A DNA stretch of 5,815 bases from Limnohabitans sp. (GCA_021731425.1 JAKFXJ010000218.1:1-5815); one strand, 5' to 3'; shown: positions 1-5,815, numbered from the stretch's first letter. Notes: a model not told the origin generated them from the sequence alone. Program-made: numbers and translations.

Positions 1-1844
1 GCACCTACAACAAGAGTACCGCCTTGACGGTGTACGACAGCGGTGGTAACGGCTACCTGGCCACGGTGTACTACGCCAAAACCCAAAACGCCAGCCAAGA
101 CCAAACACCCCCCAGCTCCAAATGGCAAACCTACTTTTTTGTGGGTGACACCCAGGTCAAACCGGCTTTGCAGCAAGCGACCGACAAAGTCGGTGGCACA
201 TTGTTTGTCAACAAGTATGGCGATGTCCTGCCCAAGAGCGACCCCCGTGTGGTCCCCAGCTCCGGCACCACCGAGATGTTTTCGCTGGACCAACTGACGG
301 ACGTGCGGCGATCCTCCCCAGCCACGGCTGTTGGCACTGCGCTGACCACAGCCAACTTCGTCAATGGCGCCTTGGTCGGCGCCACAACTGGCACCTTGAG
401 TTTCAAAATCAAAGCCGATGTCCCCGCGGCCGATCAAACTGCCGCCGCGACCGATCCGACCATCACCTACACACTGAAAGCCGGCGACCAAGACCCCGAA
501 GTTTTAGCACGGAACCTTCAAATTGCCATCAACAACGTCATGGGTTCGTTGCCCGAAACACCGGCAACGCTGGGTTCAGCCCCTGGAGTGACACCCGTCG
601 TCGCAGCCACGCCAGCCATCCAAAATGCCCGTTACGGCATCACCGTCGCTTTTGACCCTGACACCTCCAAGTTCTCCATTGCCTCGGGCACCACAGGCGA
701 TGACTCCAGCATCGTGGTCAGCGCCGCTGACGCCAAAGCCATCGCTTTGCTGGGCCTGACCGACTCGCCCACCTTGACCGTGACCTCATCGGCCACCGAG
801 GCTGTGCGCGGCAAACCCAGTGAACCCGCGGTTTTGCGTGGCGAAACCATGACCATCAACACCACAAAAAGTATCAGCACCACATCGGCCAACAAAGACT
901 TTTTTGTGTCGGTGGATGGCTACGCCTTCAAGACGGAACTGCCATTCCCCACCACTTACACCAACATCGACAGTTTTGCCAAGGCCCTGCAAGACAGCAT
1001 CAACGGCAAAACCGACCCGGCCACAGGCCGCATAGTCTCCGGCGTTGCGGTCAACTTCGACCCCAAGGCCAAACAATTCATTTTCACAACGGGCACCACC
1101 GGTGAAAACTCGGCCATCCAGGTGACCGGGTCTGCCGACTGGGGATTGGCCAACACCGAAATGACATTTGGCTCCACCAGCGAGTGGAAAAAATTGACCC
1201 AATTCACGGAAAATGGCGCACTGCAATATGTTAAAAATGGCATTCAAACCGAAGATGCCTCAGGGCTGTCTGAACAAACCGAATGGTGGCCTGTTTACTT
1301 GGACCGTGGCGAGCTCAGCTTCGACCTGACCGGTAAACCCATCTCGCCACTGACGAGCATGCCCTTCGAAACCGCGTTCTTGGCGGGCGGCAAGGGTGCC
1401 CTGACCATGTCCATCGACTTCACCAAGTCCACCCAATACTCCAGCGCATTCGCGGTGCTCTCACAGTCGCAAGACGGCGCCCCTGAGGGCGAGTTGATGG
1501 GTCTGAACATCGGTGTGGACGGTCTGGTCAATGCGACTTACTCCAACGGCTCGCAAGTGTCCTTGGGCAAGATCGTGCTGGCCAACTTCTCCAGCCCTTC
1601 CGGTCTTCGCCAGGTGGGTGATGCCAGCTACTTGTCCTCGGCCATCTCTGGTGTCGCCAAAGTGGGCGAAGCCGGTTCTGCAGGTTTCGGTTCGATCCGC
1701 GCGGGTGCCACCGAGCGTGCCAACGTGGACTTGACACAAGAGTTGGTCGACCTGATCACCGCACAGCGTAACTTCCAGGCCAATGCCAAAGCCATTGAAA
1801 CCAGCTCCACCATGACCAGCGCCATCATCAACATCCGTTCTTGA
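1..1844 (+). CDS. flgE: Flagellar hook protein FlgE, 5'-truncated, enlarged variant
   Basis: FlgE polymerises outside the cell into the hook, the flexible joint between rod and filament. The frame is open from the left edge (first full codon at 3) to the TGA at 1842-1844. It begins with TYNKSTALTVYDS, a hallmark of the FlgE middle region that lies near residue 185 in enteric FlgE, so the real start is upstream and the TTG at 24 is internal. The C-terminal half is typical: the ST-QY-S-F motif near 1428-1448, then GKIVLANF (about 1566-1589), and the helix NVDLTQELVDLITAQRNF (about 1722-1775) that forms the D0/D1 core. Between these, about 250-1300 is a Thr/Ala/Ser-rich expansion. The visible 613 residues compare with about 220 for the same part of E. 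coli FlgE, implying roughly 800 in total if the missing start is normal. The expansion contains two related modules (listed separately). There are no cysteines. Identity is secure; the fold of the insert is inferred. Confidence 0.96.
   Translation, partial: TYNKSTALTVYDSGGNGYLATVYYAKTQNASQDQTPPSSKWQTYFFVGDTQVKPALQQATDKVGGTLFVNKYGDVLPKSDPRVVPSSGTTEMFSLDQLTDVRRSSPATAVGTALTTANFVNGALVGATTGTLSFKIKADVPAADQTAAATDPTITYTLKAGDQDPEVLARNLQIAINNVMGSLPETPATLGSAPGVTPVVAATPAIQNARYGITVAFDPDTSKFSIASGTTGDDSSIVVSAADAKAIALLGLTDSPTLTVTSSATEAVRGKPSEPAVLRGETMTINTTKSISTTSANKDFFVSVDGYAFKTELPFPTTYTNIDSFAKALQDSINGKTDPATGRIVSGVAVNFDPKAKQFIFTTGTTGENSAIQVTGSADWGLANTEMTFGSTSEWKKLTQFTENGALQYVKNGIQTEDASGLSEQTEWWPVYLDRGELSFDLTGKPISPLTSMPFETAFLAGGKGALTMSIDFTKSTQYSSAFAVLSQSQDGAPEGELMGLNIGVDGLVNATYSNGSQVSLGKIVLANFSSPSGLRQVGDASYLSSAISGVAKVGEAGSAGFGSIRAGATERANVDLTQELVDLITAQRNFQANAKAIETSSTMTSAIINIRS
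651..722 (+). repeat. FlgE insert module, copy 1 core
   Basis: This is the first copy of a protein-level tandem repeat inside FlgE. The core begins FDPDTSKF and continues SGTTGDDSSI. Aligned without gaps to copy 2, which starts exactly 405 bases (135 codons) downstream, it matches at 11 of 24 residues (FDP, F, GTTG, S, I, V). A helix-like stretch with matching N, L/A, Q and IN positions (LQIAIN) precedes it. The pattern resembles the flagellin/hook 'IN' motif family found in FliD and some hook proteins; that family assignment is an inference from memory. Confidence 0.7.
1056..1127 (+). repeat. FlgE insert module, copy 2 core
   Basis: This is the second copy of the FlgE insert module, with core FDPKAKQF followed by TGTTGENSAI. 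It is preceded by VDGYAFKTELP and the helix-like SFAKALQDSIN. The two copies share the 10-base string CGGGCACCAC at 685-694 and 1090-1099 in the same codon phase, but are otherwise diverged at DNA level, so the duplication is not recent. Each full module probably spans 90-130 residues (about 390-780 and 903-1172). Confidence 0.7.
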
Positions 1845-1872
1845 TGCCCTGAACCGCCCCCGACTGAACCTC

Positions 1873-1878
1873 AGAGAG
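1873..1878 (+). promoter_or_regulatory. Ribosome binding site for flgF
   Basis: AGAGAG lies 7 bases before the ATG at 1886, in the 41-base gap after flgE. It is a partial Shine-Dalgarno match but well placed, and supports the chosen flgF start. Confidence 0.55.
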
Positions 1879-1885
1879 CCTGCCC

Positions 1886-2647
1886 ATGGACCGCCTTGTC
1901 TTCACCTCGAACGCCACCATCAAAGAGCAGGCCACTGCACGCCAGGTGCTGGTCAACGACTTGGCCAACGTGTCCACCACAGGCTTCAAAAGCAGCTACG
2001 ACGTGGCTTTGCAGTCGGTCAAGGTCGAGGGTGCGGGTTTTGACACCCGATACCAAGCTCAAACGGTTGCACGCGCTCTGATCCGCATGGAGCCCGGTCC
2101 GGTCATGGCCACAGGTCGTCCCCTCGACGTGGCCTTGGCCGGCACTGCCGTGCTCACGGTTCAGGCGCCCAACGGTGATCAGGCCTTCACCCGCCGAGGT
2201 GACCTCAAAGTCAACATCCAGGGTCAGCTCGAAAACGGCTCGGGCCATTTGGTGCTCGGCGAAGCGGGCCCCATTGCCATCCCGCCAGGACTGCTGGTCC
2301 GGATCAACCCCGACGGCAGCATCTACGCGCGTGATCCCGCACAGGTCGGCGCCGCAGCCGATGTGTTGGTGGGCCAGCTGCGGCTGCGTGACACCACCGG
2401 CGTCAGCTTGGCGCGTCGTGACGATGGCCTGTTCAAGGTGTCGGAAAAACCCGATGGCACAGACATTGCTTTGACCAACGTGCTGCCCAAAGTGATTCCA
2501 CAAGCGCTGGAAGGCAGCAACGTCAGGGCCATTGAGGCCATGACACGCTTGATCGATCACTCACGCAGTTTTGAAACCCAGATTCGGATCATCAAGGAAA
2601 TGAAAGGACTCGACGAGTCCGGCGCTTCCATGATGAAAGCCGCTTAA
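1886..2647 (+). CDS. flgF: Flagellar proximal rod protein FlgF
   Basis: FlgF is one of the rod subunits of the drive shaft crossing the periplasm. The 253-residue length is close to enteric FlgF (251). The N-terminal rod-family helix carries NDLANVSTTGFK (residues 24-35), a variant of the usual NNLANVNTTGFK. TGRPLDVAL (76-84) and FTRRGDLKV (101-109) are shared features of the FlgE/F/G family, as is NPDGSIYA (141-148). The C-terminal core helix starts EGSNVRAIEAMTRLI at residue 209 and is degenerate relative to the FlgG version, as usual for FlgF. It lacks the RQPGAQ insertion seen in FlgG, which argues for FlgF rather than a second FlgG. The position between flgE and flgG agrees. No signal peptide or cysteine is present; axial proteins leave through the flagellar type III export gate. 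A sigma-54-like site lies inside the gene at 2455-2470. Confidence 0.96.
   Translation: MDRLVFTSNATIKEQATARQVLVNDLANVSTTGFKSSYDVALQSVKVEGAGFDTRYQAQTVARALIRMEPGPVMATGRPLDVALAGTAVLTVQAPNGDQAFTRRGDLKVNIQGQLENGSGHLVLGEAGPIAIPPGLLVRINPDGSIYARDPAQVGAAADVLVGQLRLRDTTGVSLARRDDGLFKVSEKPDGTDIALTNVLPKVIPQALEGSNVRAIEAMTRLIDHSRSFETQIRIIKEMKGLDESGASMMKAA
2455..2470 (+). promoter_or_regulatory. Possible sigma-54 -24/-12 site within flgF
   Basis: TGGCAC (2455-2460), five bases, then TTGCT (2466-2470). This matches the core TGGCAC-N5-TTGCW exactly, with GG and GC separated by the required 10 bases. The flanking consensus positions (pyrimidine before, G after TGGCAC) do not match. Transcription would begin near 2481, about 186 bases before the flgG start. 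It lies in codons for DGTDIAL of FlgF, so it may be coincidental. Confidence 0.2.
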
Positions 2648-2655
2648 CACCTGAC

Positions 2656-2660
2656 AGGAG
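2656..2660 (+). promoter_or_regulatory. Strong ribosome binding site for flgG
   Basis: AGGAG sits 6 bases before the ATG at 2667, in the 19-base gap after flgF. It is the best Shine-Dalgarno sequence in the window, which fits the need for many FlgG subunits. Confidence 0.8.
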
Positions 2661-2666
2661 CACCCC

Positions 2667-3452
2667 ATGGATGCCTCAATGTGGATTGCCAAGACCGGCC
2701 TCGATGCGCAGCAAACGCGCATGTCGGTCATCTCGAACAACCTGGCCAACGTCAACACGACGGGCTTCAAGCGCGACCGCGCCAGCTTCGAGGACATGCT
2801 CTACCAAAACCTGCGCCAACCCGGCGCTCAGGTGGGCGCAGACGCGCAAGCCCCCACAGGTTTGATGTTGGGTACCGGTGTGCGCATCGTGTCCACCGAA
2901 AAGAACCACTCGCAGGGCAGCTTGGTCAACACCAAAAATGCACTCGACTTGGCCGTGCAAGGTGAAGGTTTCTTCCAGATCGCCCAAGCCGATGGCACGG
3001 TGGCATACACCCGCGACGGCAGCTTCAAGCTCTCGGCCACCGGACAGCTGGTCACCGCCAACGGTGCCGCCTTGCAGCCCGCCATCACCATTCCCCCCAA
3101 CGTCGCCAGCATCTCCATCGGACAAGATGGCACGGTGTCTGTCGAGGCTGCAGGCGGCGGTGGCGCTCAGGTGCTGGGCCAAATTCAGCTGGCCCGCTTT
3201 GCCAACCCCGCAGGTTTGCAATCGATGGGACAAAACCTGCTGAAGGAGACCACCGCCAGTGGCGCACCTGTGGTGGGACAAGCGGGCCAAGCCGGCGCAG
3301 GCCAGCTGATGCAGGGCGCCTTGGAAGCGTCCAACGTGAACGTGGTGGAGGAAATGGTCAACATGATCGAGACCCAACGCGCTTACGAGATCAACTCCAA
3401 AGCCATCTCTGCCGTGGACGGCATGTTGCGCTTCTTGAACAACAACATGTAA
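2667..3452 (+). CDS. flgG: Flagellar distal rod protein FlgG
   Basis: FlgG forms the distal rod, the rigid shaft running through the P and L rings to the hook. The 261 residues match the enteric length of 260. The N-terminal helix contains SNNLANVNTTGFK (23-35). Residues 46-63 begin YQNLRQPGAQ and correspond in position and length to the 18-residue FlgG-specific insertion that in Salmonella stiffens the rod relative to the hook. Further family signatures are DLAVQGEGFF (94-103), YTRDGSF (114-120) and the C-terminal GALEASNVNVVEEMV (217-231) followed by IETQRAYE (234-241). The start is fixed by the AGGAG site. There is no signal peptide, as expected for type III export. flgH follows after only 7 bases. 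Confidence 0.98.
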   Translation: MDASMWIAKTGLDAQQTRMSVISNNLANVNTTGFKRDRASFEDMLYQNLRQPGAQVGADAQAPTGLMLGTGVRIVSTEKNHSQGSLVNTKNALDLAVQGEGFFQIAQADGTVAYTRDGSFKLSATGQLVTANGAALQPAITIPPNVASISIGQDGTVSVEAAGGGGAQVLGQIQLARFANPAGLQSMGQNLLKETTASGAPVVGQAGQAGAGQLMQGALEASNVNVVEEMVNMIETQRAYEINSKAISAVDGMLRFLNNNM

Positions 3453-3459
3453 GAACCTC

Positions 3460-4188
3460 ATGACACCACTGACCACTTTCACCACACGCCTCTTGGCCCC
3501 GACTTTGCTGGCCCTGGGTTTGGTCGGTTGTGCATCGGCGCCCGAGCCTTTGGCGCATTCACCCCAATTTGCCCCGGTCATGCCGGTGGCCGTCGACAAG
3601 CCCCGCCAAGCCACAGGCGCGATCTACAACGGTCGGCACAGCGACAACTTCTTTGGCCGCAGCCGCAATTACCGCGTCGGTGACCTGATCACGGTGGTGT
3701 TGGACGAATCGACCCGTGCAGGCCGTGAGCAAAAAGGCAGTGTCTCGCGCGATGCCGAAAACAATGTCGTCCCCAGTGGTCTGGTGTCCAAAGTCCAGAA
3801 CTTGGCACTGCCCACCAAAGTTTTGGGCACCACGTTGGGCGGCGTGCTCAACGGCATCAACCTGAACGAATCCAGCATCAAAAGCAGTGGCGTGGGCACA
3901 GCCGGCCAAAGCGCCAGTCTGACCGGTGCGGTGTCGGTCACGGTGGTGGAGGTCCTGGCCAACGGCAACTTGATGGTGCGCGGTGAAAAACAATTGGCCC
4001 TGACCGAAGGCGCCGAGGTCATCCAGGTCAGCGGCATCATCCGCCCAGACGATGTCTCGCCCAACAACATGGTGCAGTCGCGCCGACTGGCCAACGCCCA
4101 AATTGCCTACCGCGGCACAGGCGACATGGCCGCTGTGGCCAAGACCGGCTGGGGCACCAAGGCCCTGCTCAAGCTCTGGCCTTTTTGA
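3460..4188 (+). CDS. flgH: Flagellar L-ring lipoprotein FlgH
   Basis: FlgH forms the outer-membrane L ring, the bushing around the distal rod. The N-terminus is a lipoprotein signal: R10, a hydrophobic stretch (11-23), then the lipobox LVGC (21-24). C24 is the predicted acylated residue, followed by Ala-Ser, which does not give the inner-membrane Asp retention signal. Family motifs are YRVGDLITVVLDE (71-83), VEVLANGNLMVRGEKQL (163-179) and VSGIIRPDDVSPNNMVQS (190-207). The length of 242 is close to enteric FlgH (232). The gene starts 7 bases after the flgG stop with no clear Shine-Dalgarno sequence (only AAGAA overlapping the flgG stop), so translation is probably coupled to flgG. C24 is the only cysteine in any of the encoded proteins here. 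Confidence 0.97.
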   Translation: MTPLTTFTTRLLAPTLLALGLVGCASAPEPLAHSPQFAPVMPVAVDKPRQATGAIYNGRHSDNFFGRSRNYRVGDLITVVLDESTRAGREQKGSVSRDAENNVVPSGLVSKVQNLALPTKVLGTTLGGVLNGINLNESSIKSSGVGTAGQSASLTGAVSVTVVEVLANGNLMVRGEKQLALTEGAEVIQVSGIIRPDDVSPNNMVQSRRLANAQIAYRGTGDMAAVAKTGWGTKALLKLWPF

Positions 4189-4202
4189 GCCACTGACACC
4201 CC

Positions 4203-4208
4203 AAGAGA
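4203..4208 (+). promoter_or_regulatory. Ribosome binding site for flgI
   Basis: AAGAGA lies 6 bases before the ATG at 4215. It is a moderate Shine-Dalgarno match in the 26-base gap after flgH. Confidence 0.5.
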
Positions 4209-4214
4209 CCTGTT

Positions 4215-5339
4215 ATGAAATCCACCCTTCTTGCTTTGGTGTTGCTGCTCGGCCTGAACGCCAGCGCCTGGGCTGACCGCATCAAAGACTTGGCCAATGT
4301 GGCCGCGGGTCGCACCAACCAACTGATTGGTTACGGCCTGGTGGTGGGCTTGCAAGGCACGGGCGACGGCGCCGATGTGTCCTTCACCGCACAAAGCATG
4401 AAGTCCATGCTCAGCCGCATGGGCGTGAGTCTGGACGGCCCGCTGTCAGACTTTGAACAAGGCACAAGCGCCGGCAAGATCGACATCAAGAACGTGGCCG
4501 CCGTGATGGTGACTGCCGAATTGCCCGCGTTCGCCAAACCAGGTCAAAAAATTGACGTTAACGTCTCGGCCATCGGCAAGGCCACCAACTTGCGCGGTGG
4601 CAACTTGCTGCTGACCAGCCTGCGCGGTGTAGACGGTGAGGTCTATGGCATCGCCCAAGGTGCCCTCACGGCCACCGGTATCGACGCCAATGCCGCTGGC
4701 TCCAAAGTCAGCATCGGCGTGCCCACTTCGTCGCGCATCCCGAACGGGGCTACCGTCGAGCGCATGGTCGAAACACCCTTTGAAACTTCGGACCATGTGG
4801 TCTTGAACGTGCGTGAATCGGACTTCACCACCACCACGGCCATCGTGAATGCGGTGAACAAGAATTTTGGTGAGGGTACAGCCCGTGCCATAGACGGCAT
4901 GTCGCTGGCCATCCGTGCACCGGCCGACATGTCCCAGCGCGTGGCCTTCATGAGCCTGGTGGAAAACCTGGACGTGGTGCCCGGCGAGCCCCCTGCCCGT
5001 GTGGTGGTCAACTCGCGCACCGGCACCGTCGTCATCAGCCGCAATGTGCGTGTGACGGCCGCTGCGGTGGCGCACGGCACCATCTCGGTGGCGATTGCGG
5101 CGACCAATGAAGTCTCTCAACCCAACCCCTTGAGCCAAGGACAGACGGCTCCGGTGCAAAACGCCGAGATCGCGGTGACCGAGCCCAAGAATCCGATGTT
5201 CCTCTTCCAGCCCGGTGTGGACTTGCGCCAGGTGGTGGATGCGGTCAACCAGGTGGGTGCCACACCCTCGGCGCTGATCGCCATCCTCGAAGCCCTGAAA
5301 AGCACCGGCAGCTTGCGTGCCGAGCTGATCATCATCTGA
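4215..5339 (+). CDS. flgI: Flagellar P-ring protein FlgI
   Basis: FlgI assembles in the periplasm around the rod as the P ring, within the peptidoglycan layer. Residues 1-20 form a Sec signal peptide: K2, a leucine-rich core (5-14) and an A-W-A cleavage motif (18-20), giving a mature start at DRIKDLANV. The conserved family segment LIGYGLVVGLQGTGDG (37-52) is intact, followed by AELPAFAKPGQKIDV (101-115) and LRGGNLLLTSLRGVDG (126-141). The C-terminus has VVDAVNQVGATPSALI (340-355) and ends in ELIII. The mature protein is about 354 residues and full length is 374, near the enteric 365. Unlike enteric FlgI, which is reported to depend on a disulfide bond, this protein contains no cysteine. A small hairpin follows directly after the stop. 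Confidence 0.98.
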   Translation: MKSTLLALVLLLGLNASAWADRIKDLANVAAGRTNQLIGYGLVVGLQGTGDGADVSFTAQSMKSMLSRMGVSLDGPLSDFEQGTSAGKIDIKNVAAVMVTAELPAFAKPGQKIDVNVSAIGKATNLRGGNLLLTSLRGVDGEVYGIAQGALTATGIDANAAGSKVSIGVPTSSRIPNGATVERMVETPFETSDHVVLNVRESDFTTTTAIVNAVNKNFGEGTARAIDGMSLAIRAPADMSQRVAFMSLVENLDVVPGEPPARVVVNSRTGTVVISRNVRVTAAAVAHGTISVAIAATNEVSQPNPLSQGQTAPVQNAEIAVTEPKNPMFLFQPGVDLRQVVDAVNQVGATPSALIAILEALKSTGSLRAELIII

Positions 5340-5353
5340 GCGGTTTGAACCGC
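5340..5353 (+). other. Short inverted repeat after flgI
   Basis: GCGGTT (5340-5345) and AACCGC (5348-5353) are perfect inverted repeats separated by TG. As RNA this could fold as a 5-bp stem with a 4-base loop (UUGA). It begins on the base after the flgI stop. No U-tract follows, so it is not a standard terminator in front of flgJ. A role in mRNA processing or in setting flgJ translation is possible but unproven. Confidence 0.4.
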
Positions 5354-5378
5354 ACTGAGACCTGAGCCCCCAAAAGCC

Positions 5379-5815
5379 ATGAACGACATCAGCTCTTCCG
5401 GTACTTATCTGGACTTCAACGCGCTTGCGCAGTTGAAGGGCGATGCCGCGCGTGACCCCAGCAAAGCGGTTCGCAAAACCGCCGAACAGTTTGAGGCTTA
5501 CTTCATTCAGCAGATGATGAAGTCCATGCGCGACACCATCGAGAAAAGCGATCTGGTCGAAGGCGGCAACATGGAGATGTACCAAGACCTGATGGACAAA
5601 GAATTGTCTGTGAGCATGGCCAAACGCGGCGGTATGGGACTGGCGGACATGATGGAACGCCAGATGAACCAGGCCCAGGCCATGAGCACACAAGACGCTC
5701 TGCGCCAGCGCCAACCCATGAGCCTGAGCGCTCCCGCCCTGCCCTTGAACCCGGCGCGTGAAGCCCTGCCCCTCAAGCCATCGGCCCAAGAGGCCTACCG
5801 CATCGAGCGCCCCAG
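5379..5815 (+). CDS. flgJ: Rod-binding/cap protein FlgJ, 3'-truncated
   Basis: FlgJ binds the rod in the periplasm, acts as its cap during assembly and, in the two-domain form, opens the peptidoglycan with a C-terminal glucosaminidase. The window shows 145 codons from ATG 5379 to the right edge without a stop. The rod-binding domain is clear: VRKTAEQFEAYFIQQMMKSM (31-50) and MAKRGGMGLADMMERQM (80-96) match the conserved family pattern. After residue 97 the sequence turns Gln-, Ala- and Pro-rich (SLSAPALPLNPAREALPLKP, 115-134), typical of the linker. A linker of this kind suggests a following muramidase domain, but that part lies beyond the window. The start is the only good ATG near the N-terminus; the upstream Shine-Dalgarno match is weak (GAG 12 bases away). 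The gap from flgI is 39 bases. Confidence 0.93.
   Translation, partial: MNDISSSGTYLDFNALAQLKGDAARDPSKAVRKTAEQFEAYFIQQMMKSMRDTIEKSDLVEGGNMEMYQDLMDKELSVSMAKRGGMGLADMMERQMNQAQAMSTQDALRQRQPMSLSAPALPLNPAREALPLKPSAQEAYRIERP

Noticed and set aside
24..26. TTG at 24 as the start of the first gene
   Set aside because: The frame is open to the left edge and the upstream codons encode TYNKSTA, part of the conserved FlgE motif, so this is an internal leucine.
194..208. Second sigma-54-like site, TGGCAC-N5-TTGT, within flgE
   Set aside because: The invariant GC of the -12 element is broken (TTGT), and it lies far inside coding sequence.
2046..2053. CCCGATAC resembling the sigma-28 -10 element GCCGATAA
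   Set aside because: Two mismatches, and no TAAA-like -35 element about 15 bases upstream.
2676..3614. 312-codon open frame on the minus strand across flgG and flgH
   Set aside because: It is antisense to conserved flgG/flgH and its composition is typical of a shadow frame, with no recognisable motif.
4177..4192. TGGC...GCCA around the T-run at the flgH stop as a terminator
   Set aside because: The stem is only 4 bp and the T-run is in the loop rather than after the stem; flgI follows at once with its own ribosome site.
5514..5686. Methionine-rich stretch in FlgJ (12 Met in residues 46-102)
   Set aside because: The rod-binding domain of FlgJ is Met-rich in enterics too, so this is a family trait rather than a metal-binding or redox feature.
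4446..5789. 447-codon open frame on the minus strand across flgI and flgJ
   Set aside because: It lies wholly antisense to two well-supported genes, its translation is rich in His, Gly, Arg and Val as expected from antisense reading of G+C-rich codons, and I recognise no domain in it.

Overview
This window is part of a bacterial flagellar structural operon. Six genes lie head to tail on the + strand in the canonical order flgE-flgF-flgG-flgH-flgI-flgJ. The first (hook protein) is cut by the left edge and the last (rod-capping protein) by the right edge. The sequence is G+C-rich (roughly 58-60% by eye) with heavy use of TTG and CTG for leucine. A P ring and an L ring are both encoded, so the host is Gram-negative. 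The protein sequences look betaproteobacterial, most like Burkholderiales/Comamonadaceae, but this is an impression from sequence style and not a database result.

Layout: about 1-1844 is the C-terminal three quarters of an unusually large hook protein FlgE. 1886-2647 is FlgF (proximal rod), 2667-3452 FlgG (distal rod), 3460-4188 FlgH (L-ring lipoprotein), 4215-5339 FlgI (periplasmic P-ring protein), and 5379 to the end is the N-terminal rod-binding part of FlgJ. Gaps between genes are 41, 19, 7, 26 and 39 bases. None holds a convincing promoter or rho-independent terminator, so the block is probably one transcript started upstream of the window. There is no gene-free stretch over 300 bases, and I see no RNA gene, mobile element or CRISPR array.

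The genes work together to extend the flagellar axis outward. FlgJ helps the rod cross the peptidoglycan, FlgF and FlgG build the rod, FlgI and FlgH form the bushings in the cell wall and outer membrane, and FlgE builds the hook outside.

This is mostly an ordinary flagellar region. The points worth a second look are: (1) a ~390-residue expansion in the exposed part of FlgE that contains two diverged copies of one module in tandem; (2) a single cysteine in about 1,890 encoded residues, the FlgH lipid-anchor cysteine, with FlgI lacking any cysteine for a disulfide; (3) an exact sigma-54 -24/-12 core match inside flgF, upstream of flgG; (4) a small hairpin right after the flgI stop combined with a weak ribosome site for flgJ. 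I found no evidence of an undescribed system beyond these.
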